Assembly (NCBI RefSeq): GCF_001658005.1
Contig: NZ_CP015986.1
Location: forward strand, 1,427,501 to 1,491,500
Direction: 5' to 3'
DNA: 64,000 bases
DNA from: Sphingobium sp. EP60837
GTDB lineage: Bacteria > Pseudomonadota > Alphaproteobacteria > Sphingomonadales > Sphingomonadaceae
Position numbers and translations under genes: made by a program. The notes below the pieces were generated by a model that ran no database searches, was not told where the DNA came from, and saw nothing but the letters and a program-made list of their open reading frames with translations. The number at the start of each line of letters is the position of its first letter. The first letter of the stretch is position 1. Shown one piece after another: positions 19,321 through 28,643 of this stretch.

Positions 19321-20646
19321 ATGACCGGCGAAACCGAGGCCGATCTCACTGGTGCGGAACCCGCCCGCAACCGCCGACGTCCCAAACCCGCGATCATGGA
19401 GATTGGCGGCCGCAAGCTGAAGCCCGCGACCCTGATGATGGGCCATGGCTATGATCCCACCCTGTCCGAAGGCTCGCTGAAGCCGCCGATCTTCCTCACC
19501 TCCACCTTCGCTTTCGAAAGCGCGGCTGCGGGCAAGCGCCATTTCGAGGGCGTGACCGGCATCAGGCCGGGCGGCGCCGAGGGGCTCGTCTATTCCCGCT
19601 TCAACGGTCCCAATCAGGAAATTGCCGAAGACCGGCTGTCTGTCTGGGAAGAGGCGGAGGACGCCTTGCTCTTTTCCAGCGGCATGTCCGCTATCGCGAC
19701 GACATTGCTTGCCTTGGTGCAGCCCGGCGACGTCATAGTCCATTCAGCGCCGCTCTACGCCGCGACCGAAGCGCTGATCGGCCGCATCCTCGGCAAGTTC
19801 GGCGTACAGTGGCTCGATTTCCCCGCGGGCGCGACGGAAGAGGAGATTGGCGCGGTCATCGAACAGGCCAAGGCGCTGGGCCGCGTCGCCCTCATCTATC
19901 TGGAGAGCCCGGCCAATCCCACCAATGTGCTGGTCGATGTGGAAGCAGTGGTGGCGCGGCGCGATCAACTGTTCGGCGGTGAAGCGCATGTGCCGCCCGT
20001 CGCGATCGACAACACCTTCCTTGGCCCGCTGTGGCATCATCCGCTTGCCCATGGCGCGGACTTGGTGATCTACAGCCTCACCAAATATGCGGGGGGTCAT
20101 AGCGATCTGGTGGCGGGCGGCGTACTCGGCCCCAATGGCCTCATCAACACGATCCGGCTGATGCGTAATACCATCGGGACGATCCTGGACCCGCACAGCG
20201 CGTGGATGCTGTTGCGCAGCCTGGAAACGCTGGAATTGCGCATGACCCGCGCGGGCGAGAATGCCGCCAAGGTCTGTGCTTGGCTGAAGGACCAGCCGCA
20301 GGTCGAAAAGGTCGTCTATCTAGGATTCCCCGAAACGGAGCGGCAGGCCGACATTTACCAGCGGCATTGCACCGGCGCGGGGTCCACTTTCTCGCTCTAC
20401 CTCAAGGGCGGCGAGGCGGAAGCCTTCGCCTTTCTCGACGCGCTCAAAATCGCCAAGCTCGCGGTCAGCCTGGGCGGCACGGAAACGCTCGCCAGCCATC
20501 CAGCGGCGATGACGCATCTGTCCGTGCCCGCCGAACGCAAGAAGGCGCTGGCGATCGGCGACAATATGGTCCGGATCTCCATCGGCTGCGAGGATGCCGA
20601 CGACCTGATCGCCGACTTCGCCCAGGCGCTGAAGGCGGTGGGATGA
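19321..20646 (+). CDS. Cystathionine gamma-synthase/lyase family PLP enzyme
   Basis: 441 residues. A fold-type I PLP enzyme of the Cys/Met metabolism family. The PLP lysine is in YSLTKYAGGHSD (about residue 256), the phosphate-binding SSGMSAIATT lies near residue 120, and the VYSRFNGPNQEIAEDRLSVWE segment replaces the usual R-NPT pattern. The enzyme cleaves or forms C-S bonds in methionine, cystathionine or homocysteine metabolism; which reaction cannot be told from sequence. The ATG at 19321 has CAGGAGA upstream. Its stop overlaps the next gene's start (ATGA), so both are co-translated. Confidence 0.88.
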   Translation: MTGETEADLTGAEPARNRRRPKPAIMEIGGRKLKPATLMMGHGYDPTLSEGSLKPPIFLTSTFAFESAAAGKRHFEGVTGIRPGGAEGLVYSRFNGPNQEIAEDRLSVWEEAEDALLFSSGMSAIATTLLALVQPGDVIVHSAPLYAATEALIGRILGKFGVQWLDFPAGATEEEIGAVIEQAKALGRVALIYLESPANPTNVLVDVEAVVARRDQLFGGEAHVPPVAIDNTFLGPLWHHPLAHGADLVIYSLTKYAGGHSDLVAGGVLGPNGLINTIRLMRNTIGTILDPHSAWMLLRSLETLELRMTRAGENAAKVCAWLKDQPQVEKVVYLGFPETERQADIYQRHCTGAGSTFSLYLKGGEAEAFAFLDALKIAKLAVSLGGTETLASHPAAMTHLSVPAERKKALAIGDNMVRISIGCEDADDLIADFAQALKAVG

Positions 20647-21587
20647 GCTTGGGCCACCCCGTCATCCTGATCGGCCAGCCGCTGCTGAAACCGCTATTGC
20701 CCCTGTTACAGCCGCACTATGATGCGCTGCCTCTGTGGGAGGATGAAGGAGAGGAGCAGCGGGGCGAGGCGCGGGCCATCATCTGGGCTGGTGAATTTGC
20801 ACTTCCTACCGCCCTGCTCGACTCCATGCCGCAGCTCGGCCTCATCGCCTGTTTCACGGTGGGCTATGACGGCGTCGATCTTCAGGTGGCACGCCAGCGC
20901 GGCATTGCCGTGACGCATGGGGGAGACGCCAATGCGGAAGATGTGGCTGACCATGCGATCGGCCTGATACTGGCCCACCGCCGTTGGATCGTCGAAGGCG
21001 ATCGGCAGTTGCGCGCCGGACTTTGGACGCCGGAATCGAAGACGCGCACCCGCTCCATGGGCGGCGCACGACTGGGCATCGTCGGCATGGGGCATATCGG
21101 CTTGGCGGTCGCCCGCCGCGCCGAGGTTATGCGGATGCGCATCCATTGGTGGGGACCGCGCGACAAGCCCGGCCTTTCCTGGCCGCGCGCAGAAAGCCTG
21201 GAGGCGATGGCGCTGGAAAGCGACATTCTGCTCGTCACCGCGCGCGCCGATGAGGACAATCGCGGCATGATCGATGCCGCCGTCATGGATGCGCTCGGCC
21301 CGGAAGGTCTGCTCATCAATGTGGCGCGGGGACAGCTGGTGGACGAAGGCGCGTTGAAAAACGCCCTGCGCAACGGCCGCCTGGGCGGCGCTGCGCTTGA
21401 TGTGTTCCAGCAGGAACCGACGCCCGCCGTTGGTTGGGCCGACGTGCCGAACTGCGTCCTGACGCCACATATTGGCGGGGCGACCGATGAAGCGGTGGGG
21501 CGCATGGCGCAGATGCTGCTCGCCAATCTTGAGGCTTATTTTGCGGGGAAACCGCTACTGTCGCCGGTTACCGAGGGTCCCGCTTGA
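20643..21587 (+). CDS. D-isomer-specific 2-hydroxyacid dehydrogenase
   Basis: 314 residues. The NAD-binding Rossmann motif is GARLGIVGMGHIGLAVARR, and the catalytic triad is suggested by INVARGQLVDEGAL (Arg), the Glu of QQEPTP and the His of TPHIGGATDEA. It would reduce a 2-keto acid to the D-hydroxy acid, as glyoxylate/hydroxypyruvate reductases do. The start ATG overlaps the stop of the PLP enzyme by four bases. The pairing suggests that the 2-keto acid released by the PLP lyase could be its substrate, which is inference. Confidence 0.9.
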   Translation: MSLGHPVILIGQPLLKPLLPLLQPHYDALPLWEDEGEEQRGEARAIIWAGEFALPTALLDSMPQLGLIACFTVGYDGVDLQVARQRGIAVTHGGDANAEDVADHAIGLILAHRRWIVEGDRQLRAGLWTPESKTRTRSMGGARLGIVGMGHIGLAVARRAEVMRMRIHWWGPRDKPGLSWPRAESLEAMALESDILLVTARADEDNRGMIDAAVMDALGPEGLLINVARGQLVDEGALKNALRNGRLGGAALDVFQQEPTPAVGWADVPNCVLTPHIGGATDEAVGRMAQMLLANLEAYFAGKPLLSPVTEGPA

Positions 21588-21589
21588 CC

Positions 21590-22264
21590 TCAGGACCAGT
21601 CCACCCGCGTCCAGCCGCGCTGTGCCGCCAGCTTCGCCAGCGGCTTATGCGGGTTGGAAGCAAAGGGCAGGTCGGCAAACTCCAGCATCGGCGCATCCGA
21701 CACATGGTCCGAATAAGCGCGGATCTGCGCCTGGGCGCGATCGATTGCCTCGGCGGCCATCCACGCCTTGATCATCCGCAGCTTGCCCGTGTCATAGCAA
21801 TTCTCGCCCGCAATCTTGGCGCGGACATAACGCAGGTCCTGGCTCAGATGATCGGTTGCGATCACCGCGTCGAAACCCAGCCGCCGCGCAATCGGCTCGA
21901 CATAGAGACGGTAGGATGCCGTGGCGAGCACCAGCTGGTAACCGTCCGCCTTGTCCCGCGCAATCTGGGCGAGCGCCCCTGCGCGAACATTGGTCGCCAA
22001 CACTTTGGCCGCATAGCTTTCGACATGCGGCATCAGCTTGGTCCGCTCGACATTATAGCCGATCATGAGCGCCTGGTTCAGCTCCTTCAGGCGCTGGCGA
22101 CTGATCAGCTTCACTACATAAGCCAGCATCAACAGAATGACGCAGGGAAACAGCACCAGCCGCCATGGCGCCATCGCCCTGGCAACGTGGATCAGAAAGC
22201 CCGTATAGGTGCCGGAAAAGGTCACCGTGCGGTCCATGTCGTAGATTGCGAGACGGTGCGTCAT
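21590..22264 (-). CDS. HAD-superfamily hydrolase, subfamily IB
   Basis: 224 residues. The nucleophile motif DMDRTVT (Asp 9) near the N-terminus, the LATASYR motif II and the YSDHVSDAPML motif IV identify a HAD phosphatase of the SerB-like IB group. A hydrophobic stretch at about residues 33-52 (WRLVLFPCVILLMLAYVV) sits where the cap begins, so the protein may be membrane-associated. Related proteins dephosphorylate phosphoserine or lipid phosphates; the substrate is unknown. It converges on the dehydrogenase gene (2 bases apart) and is divergent from the Mla-type operon. Confidence 0.82.
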   Translation of the reverse strand: MTHRLAIYDMDRTVTFSGTYTGFLIHVARAMAPWRLVLFPCVILLMLAYVVKLISRQRLKELNQALMIGYNVERTKLMPHVESYAAKVLATNVRAGALAQIARDKADGYQLVLATASYRLYVEPIARRLGFDAVIATDHLSQDLRYVRAKIAGENCYDTGKLRMIKAWMAAEAIDRAQAQIRAYSDHVSDAPMLEFADLPFASNPHKPLAKLAAQRGWTRVDWS

Positions 22265-22362
22265 GCCGTTTCCGAAACTTTTGGGTCCTGCTGTCGTTCT
22301 ATCGTGCGGATGGGCCGTTTCGGCTTGCCGTGCAACCGATAATGGACCACTAAACCGCCTTG

Positions 22363-23472
22363 ATGAACAAAGCCGCCGATCTTGTCGAAGAAACGCGCGA
22401 TGGCGGTACTGTCATTCGGCTTCTAGGGCATCTCTCCATTGCATGCCTGCGTGATCTCCCCTCGCGGCTGGAGGCTGTTGCTGGACCTGTCGCGGCGATC
22501 GATCTGTCTGACGTCGATCATATGGACACGATCGGCGCCTGGACCGTGCACCGCACCGCCAAGCGGCTGAATTGCGACGTCACCGGCGGCGGCGACGATG
22601 TGCAGCGGCTGATAGAGGCGGTTGGAAAGCTGGACGAGCCGGTCAATATCCGACCCGATTATGTCCCACCCATGCAGCGCGTCGTCGGTCAGATCGGCGA
22701 AGCCGTCGTCACCGCGGGCTCCACCCTGTTCGGCCTCGTCGGCTTTTTCGGCGGTACGTTGCTGGCGACCTGGAACGTCATCCGCCATCCTAGTCGCTTC
22801 CGCGTTAACGCGGTGGTGCAGCGGTTCGAAGTGGTCGGCGTATCGGCGCTCGGCATCATCGGCCTGATGAGTTTCCTCATCGGCATCGTCATCGCCCAAC
22901 AGGGATCGGTCCAGCTGCGCCAGTTCGGCATGGAGATGCTGACGATCAATCTCGTAGGCCGTCTCACCTTCCGTGAGCTGGGCGTGCTGATGACCGCCAT
23001 CATGGTGGCGGGCCGTTCCGGCTCCGCCTTTGCGGCGCAGCTCGGTACGATGAAGCTGACCGAGGAGATCGATGCGATGCGCACGATCGGAGTGTCGCCT
23101 ATGGAAGCGCTGGTGCTGCCGCGAACGCTCGCAGTCGTCGTCATGATGCCGCTGCTCGGTTTCTATTCCTCGGTCGTGGCAGTGATCGGCGGCGGTTTCC
23201 TCTGCGCCGTGTCCCTCGACATTCCGCCCATCACCTTCGTTCAACGGCTGCGTGAGGTGGTCCCCATCACCGATCTCTGGGTAGGCCTGCTCAAAGCGCC
23301 CGTCTTCGGCGTTATCATCGCGCTCGCGGGCTGTTTCCAGGGCATGCAGGTGAAGGGCAATGCCGAGGAGGTTGGCCTCCGCACGACGTCGGCCGTGGTT
23401 CAGGCGATTTTCCTCGTCATCGTCATAGACGCCTTCTTCGCCGTATTCTTCACTTGGCTGGGCTGGAACTGA
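22363..23472 (+). CDS. mlaE: Mla-type ABC transporter permease with N-terminal STAS domain
   Basis: 369 residues. Residues about 8-90 resemble a STAS domain (VIRLLGHLSIACLRDLP, IDLSDVDHMDTIGAW), the role played by separate MlaB in E. coli. Then come the MlaE permease helices with the family motif ELGVLMTAIMVAGRSGSAFAA and the EIDAMRTIGVSPMEALVLPR loop. The protein forms the membrane core of an MCE lipid transporter moving phospholipids between inner and outer membranes. ATG 22363 is preferred to the overlapping TTG at 22360. Its stop shares one base with the next start (TGATG). Confidence 0.92.
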   Translation: MNKAADLVEETRDGGTVIRLLGHLSIACLRDLPSRLEAVAGPVAAIDLSDVDHMDTIGAWTVHRTAKRLNCDVTGGGDDVQRLIEAVGKLDEPVNIRPDYVPPMQRVVGQIGEAVVTAGSTLFGLVGFFGGTLLATWNVIRHPSRFRVNAVVQRFEVVGVSALGIIGLMSFLIGIVIAQQGSVQLRQFGMEMLTINLVGRLTFRELGVLMTAIMVAGRSGSAFAAQLGTMKLTEEIDAMRTIGVSPMEALVLPRTLAVVVMMPLLGFYSSVVAVIGGGFLCAVSLDIPPITFVQRLREVVPITDLWVGLLKAPVFGVIIALAGCFQGMQVKGNAEEVGLRTTSAVVQAIFLVIVIDAFFAVFFTWLGWN

Positions 23473-24344
23473 TGGCGGAGGAGGAGGAAGTCGCCGCCGA
23501 GGAGGCTCGCGTCAACAAGGCTGTCGAAAAAAGCGACATCGCCATCTCGGTGCGCAATCTCAAAAACAGCTTTGCCGACCAGGTCGTCCATGAAGGGCTC
23601 GACCTCGACGTGCGCAAGGGCGAGATTTTGGGCGTGGTCGGCGGATCGGGCACGGGCAAGTCGGTGCTGATGCGGTCGATCATCGGCCTGCAAACGCCCG
23701 ATGAAGGCGAAGTCCGCGTCTTCGGCGAATCCATGATTGGCCGCTTGGACGATGAGGCGCTCGCCATCCGCAAGCGCTGGGGCGTGCTGTTCCAGGGGGG
23801 CGCGCTCTTCTCGACCCTCACGGTCGCTGAAAATGTCGAAGTGCCCATCCGCGAATATTACCCCAATATCGGTTCCCAACTGCGCGACGAGATTGCGGCC
23901 TACAAGATCCGCTTGACCGGCTTGCCCGCTGAGGCGGGGCCGAAATATCCCGCCGAATTGTCGGGCGGCATGAAGAAGCGCGCTGGTCTGGCGCGCGCGC
24001 TCGCGCTGGATCCGGACCTGCTGTTCCTTGACGAACCGACCGCCGGGCTCGACCCCATCGGCGCGGCGGCCTTTGACGATCAAACGCGCAGGTTGCAGCA
24101 GACGCTGGGCCTCACCGTCTTCCTCATTACCCATGACCTCGACACGCTCTATTCGATCTGCGACCGGGTTGCGGTGTTGGCGGACAGGAAAGTGATTGCG
24201 GTCGGCACCATCGACGAGCTGCTGGCGACCGATCACGCTTGGATCCAGGAATATTTCAACGGTCCTCGTGGCCGCGCCGCGACCGCGGCCGTGACCCGCG
24301 AGCGAGAGAAGACGGCCGAACAGCCATCGGACGGAAGGCGATAG
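23472..24344 (+). CDS. mlaF: Mla-type ABC transporter ATPase
   Basis: 290 residues. Walker A GGSGTGKS (about residue 64), signature LSGGMKKRAGLARA and Walker B LLFLDEPTAGLDP mark the nucleotide-binding subunit. The acidic N-terminal prefix (MAEEEEVAAEEARV) is an extension beyond the usual start. The C-terminus adds about 25 residues rich in Arg and Glu. It drives lipid transfer with the adjacent MlaE and MlaD proteins. The ATG at 23472 overlaps the permease stop. Confidence 0.93.
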   Translation: MAEEEEVAAEEARVNKAVEKSDIAISVRNLKNSFADQVVHEGLDLDVRKGEILGVVGGSGTGKSVLMRSIIGLQTPDEGEVRVFGESMIGRLDDEALAIRKRWGVLFQGGALFSTLTVAENVEVPIREYYPNIGSQLRDEIAAYKIRLTGLPAEAGPKYPAELSGGMKKRAGLARALALDPDLLFLDEPTAGLDPIGAAAFDDQTRRLQQTLGLTVFLITHDLDTLYSICDRVAVLADRKVIAVGTIDELLATDHAWIQEYFNGPRGRAATAAVTREREKTAEQPSDGRR

Positions 24345-24347
24345 GAT

Positions 24348-25310
24348 ATGGAAACCCGCTCCAACCATGTGCTGGTGGGCACGGTCACGCTGCTCCTGTT
24401 GGCAGCGATCATGATCGCCGCCTTCTGGTTTTCGCGCCTCTCGGAGGGCGACAACATGGAATATGACATCTTCTTCAAACAGTCGGTGAACGGCCTCGCT
24501 AAAGGATCGAGCGTCAATTATTCGGGCGTTCCTTCCGGCCAGGTCGAGAAGATCGAATTGTGGAAGCGCGATCCCAGCTTCGTGAAAGTACGCATCTCCG
24601 TGAAGGAGGGGACGCCAGTCCTTCAGGGCACAACCGCGACCATAGCGGGCGTCGGCTTCACCGGCGTCAGCGAGATTGTGCTGGATGGCGCAGTGAAGGG
24701 CGCGCCGCCCATCGGTTGCCCTGCCGAAAACCCGCTCTCCGCCTGCCCCGATGGCGTTCCCGTCATCCCGACCAAGCCCGGCGCTTTGGGCGAACTGCTC
24801 AACAATGCGCCGCAATTGCTGGAGCGGCTATCGACCCTGACGGAACGGCTGACGGAGCTGCTGAACGACAAGAATCAGCAGTCGATTGCCGGCATCCTCG
24901 CCAATGTCGAGCGTGTCTCCGGGGCGCTTGCCGACCGCAGCCCCGAAATCGCCGCGACGCTAGCCGAGGCACGCGTCGCCGTTCAGCGCACCGGCATCGC
25001 CGCCGAGCAAATTGGTAAGCTTGCCGCGACCACGGATTCCATGCTGACGGATGAAGGCAAGCCGCTGATGGCTGATCTCCGCAAGAGCGTGCAGTCAGCA
25101 ACCCGCAGCATAGACACGCTCGACAAGACGATCGCCGAAGCGCAGCCGGGGGTTCGCGCGTTCAGCAACCAGACGATGCCCGAAGTGAATCAGCTGGTGC
25201 GCGACCTTCGTGAAATGTCGCGCGCCTTCCGCGGCGTCGCCGAAAAGCTCGATCAGCAGGGCGCGGGCTCGATCGTCGGATCACCCAAACTGCCCGATTA
25301 CAAGCCATGA
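24348..25310 (+). CDS. mlaD: MCE-domain substrate-binding protein, MlaD family
   Basis: 320 residues. One N-terminal membrane helix (about residues 8-27, LVGTVTLLLLAAIMIAAFWF) is followed by a single MCE domain (about residues 38-118, with VKGLAKGSSVNYSGVPSGQVEKI-like features and GVGFTGVSEIVLDG). The long C-terminal part is helical with heptad-like repeats (LLERLSTLTERLTELLND onward). MlaD-type hexamers form the periplasmic lipid channel. It starts 3 bases after mlaF and its stop lies just before the lipoprotein gene, so the operon is tight. Confidence 0.92.
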   Translation: METRSNHVLVGTVTLLLLAAIMIAAFWFSRLSEGDNMEYDIFFKQSVNGLAKGSSVNYSGVPSGQVEKIELWKRDPSFVKVRISVKEGTPVLQGTTATIAGVGFTGVSEIVLDGAVKGAPPIGCPAENPLSACPDGVPVIPTKPGALGELLNNAPQLLERLSTLTERLTELLNDKNQQSIAGILANVERVSGALADRSPEIAATLAEARVAVQRTGIAAEQIGKLAATTDSMLTDEGKPLMADLRKSVQSATRSIDTLDKTIAEAQPGVRAFSNQTMPEVNQLVRDLREMSRAFRGVAEKLDQQGAGSIVGSPKLPDYKP

Positions 25311-25321
25311 GAGGGAGCGAG

Positions 25322-25930
25322 ATGATGTTCCACAAGAAACCTGTTCCGCTCGCCCTAGCCCTGGTTGCCGCGCTTTCCGGCTGCGTCTCCTTCGGCGGCA
25401 AGCCTCCCGAACGGCTGCTGTCTCTGGATGCGGCGCAGAAGGTAGCGCCGGGAACGCTACGCACCGTGTCCGCAGGCTCGACGATCACGGTCGCCGATCC
25501 CGAAGCGCCCAAGCTGCTGGACACGGTTCGCGTGCCTGTGCGCACATCGCCGACCTCGATCGCCTATGTGACGAAAGTGCAATGGGCCGACACGCCCCGT
25601 CATCTGTTCCAGAAGCTGCTGTCGGAAACCATCGCCGCGACCAGCAATCGCATCGTCCTCGATCCCGGCCAATATTCGGCGGATGCCGGCCAACGGCTGA
25701 TGGGCGAACTGGTCGAATTCGGGCTCGACGAATCCAGCAACAATGCCGTTGTCACCTATGACGCCATTCTCGCTGGCCCAGGCGGCACCGCCCTCGCCCG
25801 CCAACGCTTCACCGCCAGCGCTCCGGTGGGTGGCAAGATTGATGCCGGGAATATCGGTGTTCCGCTAAACCAGGCTGCGAACAAGGTCGCGAGCGACGTA
25901 GCGGCCTGGCTGGCGGCCACCGGCCGCTAA
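25322..25930 (+). CDS. ABC-type transport auxiliary lipoprotein (PqiC/YmbA-like)
   Basis: About 202 residues. The signal sequence ends in LSGC, a lipobox, so this is an outer-membrane or periplasmic lipoprotein. The body matches the ABC transport auxiliary component family (DTVRVPVRTSPTSIAYVT, WADTPRHLFQKLLSETI, GELVEFGLDE). It probably takes the place of the periplasmic shuttle and outer-membrane partner (MlaC/MlaA), genes for which are not seen nearby. An ATG at 25307 overlaps the mlaD stop, but 25322 or 25325 has the better ribosome-binding site (AGGGAG). Confidence 0.85.
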   Translation: MMFHKKPVPLALALVAALSGCVSFGGKPPERLLSLDAAQKVAPGTLRTVSAGSTITVADPEAPKLLDTVRVPVRTSPTSIAYVTKVQWADTPRHLFQKLLSETIAATSNRIVLDPGQYSADAGQRLMGELVEFGLDESSNNAVVTYDAILAGPGGTALARQRFTASAPVGGKIDAGNIGVPLNQAANKVASDVAAWLAATGR

Positions 25931-25935
25931 CCCTT

Positions 25936-25960
25936 GTCGTCCCGGCTTGGCCGGGATGAC
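25936..25960. repeat. Short REP-like palindrome, possible bidirectional terminator
   Basis: GTCGTCCCGGC and GCCGGGATGAC pair over 11 bp (one G-U) around a TTG loop. This palindrome type is common in sphingomonad intergenic DNA. It lies between the convergent Mla-type operon and pepN and has no clear T-run. Confidence 0.65.
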
Positions 25961-25967
25961 AATCACC

Positions 25968-28568
25968 CTATTCCAGACTCTTGCCCACCTGCTCGGTCAC
26001 GTCCTTCGACAGACCAGGTTCAGCCAGGATGCGCTGCAACTCTCCCCGCATCAGGGCCGCGCGCTCATCATCGAACCGGCACCACCGGCCCAGCGGCGGC
26101 ACCAGCCGCGCCGCGGTCTGCGGGTTGAGCTTGTCCAGTGCGATGATGCAGTTGGCGACCAGCCGGTATCCCTTGCCCGACCTGTGATGGAACGCCCACT
26201 GATTGCCCCCAAAGGCGCCGTAAAGCGACCGGACCCGATTGGGATTGGACAGGGTGAAATCCGGGTGCCGCCCCAGTTCTTCCACCAGATCGACCGTATC
26301 GGGGTGGAGGGCGAAAGCCTGCGTCTGGAACCATTTATCCAGTGTCAGCGCGTCATTGCGGTAGCGATTATAGAAAATATCCAGCGCCGCTTCCCGCTCG
26401 TCACTGGCCCCGTTGGCGAGCGTCGCGAGCGCCGCCTGCCGTTCGGTCATATTGTCGGCCTCGTCGAATTGCGAAAAGGCGACTGCCGCGCCATCCGGCA
26501 CGCCAGACGCGACGAGGAAGATCAGCGCCGTGTTCCGCAGCTTGCGCGCGCCCTTGGCAGCGGATGAGAGCGAAAAGCTGTTTGCCTTGGTCCTCGCATG
26601 AATGTCACGCCACAGCGGCTCCAACTCTTGCCCGATCCGCCGTTGAAGCGCATCGCGCGCAATGTGGATCGCATCCGGATCCACCTTCGCCATCTGATCG
26701 CCAAGATAAGCTTCGCTCGGCAGGCGGATTGCCTCAGCGATAAAGGCGGGGTCGAGATGCGGATCGACAACCGTGTCACGGATCGCCGCAACAACCGCCG
26801 CCTCATCAACATTCTGCCCCGCGATACGGCCGACAAGCACATTGACCATGAGCTGTTGCATAGCTTCATAGCGGGCGAAGGGATCATCGTCATGGGCCGA
26901 CAGAAACGCTAGATCGCCCTGGCTACGGTCCGTCGCAACGATCACCGGCGCGGAAAAGCCACGATTGATCGACAGGACAGGGGCCTCAGCGAAACCGCCA
27001 AAGGTAAAGCTCTGCTGCGGCTGGGTCAGCATCAACAGCTCTTCGCCCTTGTGCGCGCTCCCGATCCTATCAAAAAGGGCAGTCCGCAGGGGTATCGCCA
27101 TGGGCTGCTTGTCCGGCTGTCCCGGCGTCGGCGGCATGCTTTGCTCCAACAACAGTTCGACGGTTTGCGTCGCTTCATCATGTCGCAGGGTGGCGCGGAC
27201 ATGCGGCGTCCCGGCCTGTTCATACCAACGGCGGAACTGACCAAGGTCGATCCCGCCCCCCTCTTCCATGGCCCTGACAAAATCCTCGCAGGTCGCCGCC
27301 TGGCCATCGTGCCGCTTGAAATAGAGATCACTGCCAGCCCGGAACCGCTCGGGACCCAGCATCAGCGCCATCATCCGGATCAGTTCCGCTCCCTTGTTAT
27401 AGATGGTCGCGGTGTAGAAGTTGCTAATCTCAATATAGGATTCCGGCCTCACCGGATGCGCAAGCGGCCCGGCATCCTCCTGGAACTGCGCGGCGCGCAG
27501 AACACGGACGTCCTCGATCCGCTTGACCGCATGGCTGCCCATGTCTGCCGAAAAATTCTGATCCCGAAAGACCGTAAAGCCTTCTTTCAGCGACAGTTGG
27601 AACCAGTCACGGCACGTGACCCGATTACCCGACCAGTTGTGGAAATATTCATGCGCTACGACCCCCTCAACCCCATCATAGTCGATGTCGGTAGCCGTCT
27701 CCGGATCCGCCAGAATATAACGTGAATTGAATATGTTAAGGCCCTTATTCTCCATAGCGCCGAAGTTGAAATCGGCGACGGCGACGATGTTGAACACGTC
27801 CAGATCATATTCGCGCCCATAAACGCGCTCATCCCATGCCATGCTGTTTTTGAGCGCCTCCATCGCATGCCCGGTACGGGGCAGGTCAGCTTCCTTCACC
27901 CAGATGCCGAGCTTCACCTCGCGGCCGCTCATCGTCACGAAGCTGTCCGCGTTGCAGGCCAAATCTCCAGCCACCAGTGCAAAGAGATAGCAGGGCTTGG
28001 GGAAAGGATCGGTCCATCGCGCCCAATGCCGCCCATCCGCCGAACTGCCTTGCTCAATCGGATCGCCATTGGCCAGGAGAACCGGAAAACGCGCCGGATC
28101 CGCCTCCATGCGCACTGAATAGCGCGACAGCACATCCGGCCGGTCCGGGAAGAAAGTGATGCGGCGGAAACCCTCTGCCTCACACTGGGTACAAAGAAGC
28201 CCGCCGCTAGCGTAGAGCCCCATCAGCTTGCTATTATTCTCCGGCGCGAGTTCGACGAGTGTTTCAATCTGATGCGCGTCGCCCGTCAGCGGAATTATCA
28301 AGGCGCCGCCATCCAATGTCCACTCCCCGCTTTCCAGCGGACGGCCATCCACCTTCACTTCCAACGGGACGAGGCCATCGCCATCAAGCTTCAGGTAGCG
28401 GTCATGAGCGCCGTTACGCGCAACGCTCAGGACCGCGCGTATCTGAGTGCGTGCGGGGTCGAGCGCAAAATCCAGGTCGATTTCGGGCACCAACCAATCC
28501 GGCGGCCGGTAGTCCTGGCGGCGGATGATTGCGGGAGAGGCGGCGTTGGTGGATTGCATATCGGCCAT
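25968..28568 (-). CDS. pepN: Aminopeptidase N (M1 family)
   Basis: 866 residues, the usual length. The M1 substrate motif GAMEN is at residues 270-274, and the zinc site is HEYFH (306-310) with its third ligand E329 in LSLKEGF. The N-terminal beta domain begins RRQDYRPPDWLVPEIDLDF and the C-terminal helical domain is complete. The enzyme removes N-terminal residues from peptides in the cytoplasm. No signal peptide is present. ATG 28568 and ATG 28559 are both possible starts. Confidence 0.96.
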   Translation of the reverse strand: MADMQSTNAASPAIIRRQDYRPPDWLVPEIDLDFALDPARTQIRAVLSVARNGAHDRYLKLDGDGLVPLEVKVDGRPLESGEWTLDGGALIIPLTGDAHQIETLVELAPENNSKLMGLYASGGLLCTQCEAEGFRRITFFPDRPDVLSRYSVRMEADPARFPVLLANGDPIEQGSSADGRHWARWTDPFPKPCYLFALVAGDLACNADSFVTMSGREVKLGIWVKEADLPRTGHAMEALKNSMAWDERVYGREYDLDVFNIVAVADFNFGAMENKGLNIFNSRYILADPETATDIDYDGVEGVVAHEYFHNWSGNRVTCRDWFQLSLKEGFTVFRDQNFSADMGSHAVKRIEDVRVLRAAQFQEDAGPLAHPVRPESYIEISNFYTATIYNKGAELIRMMALMLGPERFRAGSDLYFKRHDGQAATCEDFVRAMEEGGGIDLGQFRRWYEQAGTPHVRATLRHDEATQTVELLLEQSMPPTPGQPDKQPMAIPLRTALFDRIGSAHKGEELLMLTQPQQSFTFGGFAEAPVLSINRGFSAPVIVATDRSQGDLAFLSAHDDDPFARYEAMQQLMVNVLVGRIAGQNVDEAAVVAAIRDTVVDPHLDPAFIAEAIRLPSEAYLGDQMAKVDPDAIHIARDALQRRIGQELEPLWRDIHARTKANSFSLSSAAKGARKLRNTALIFLVASGVPDGAAVAFSQFDEADNMTERQAALATLANGASDEREAALDIFYNRYRNDALTLDKWFQTQAFALHPDTVDLVEELGRHPDFTLSNPNRVRSLYGAFGGNQWAFHHRSGKGYRLVANCIIALDKLNPQTAARLVPPLGRWCRFDDERAALMRGELQRILAEPGLSKDVTEQVGKSLE

Positions 28569-28643
28569 GACTGCAACCTAAGAAGCCGCCCACCAAAAGG
28601 CCAGTAGCGCAGCGATCTAATTACGCCGAGCTAGTCTGCCGGA

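Noticed and set aside
23400..24815. A 471-codon open frame antisense to mlaF and mlaD
   Set aside because: It spans two convincing genes in the opposite direction and carries no known motif.
27611..27625. CACGTG-containing stretch in pepN as another parS
   Set aside because: The GTT and AAC arms are missing; only the central hexamer-like bases match.
28266..28607. Short plus-strand frames opposite the start of pepN
   Set aside because: They overlap the conserved M1 N-terminal domain on the other strand and lack ribosome-binding sites.
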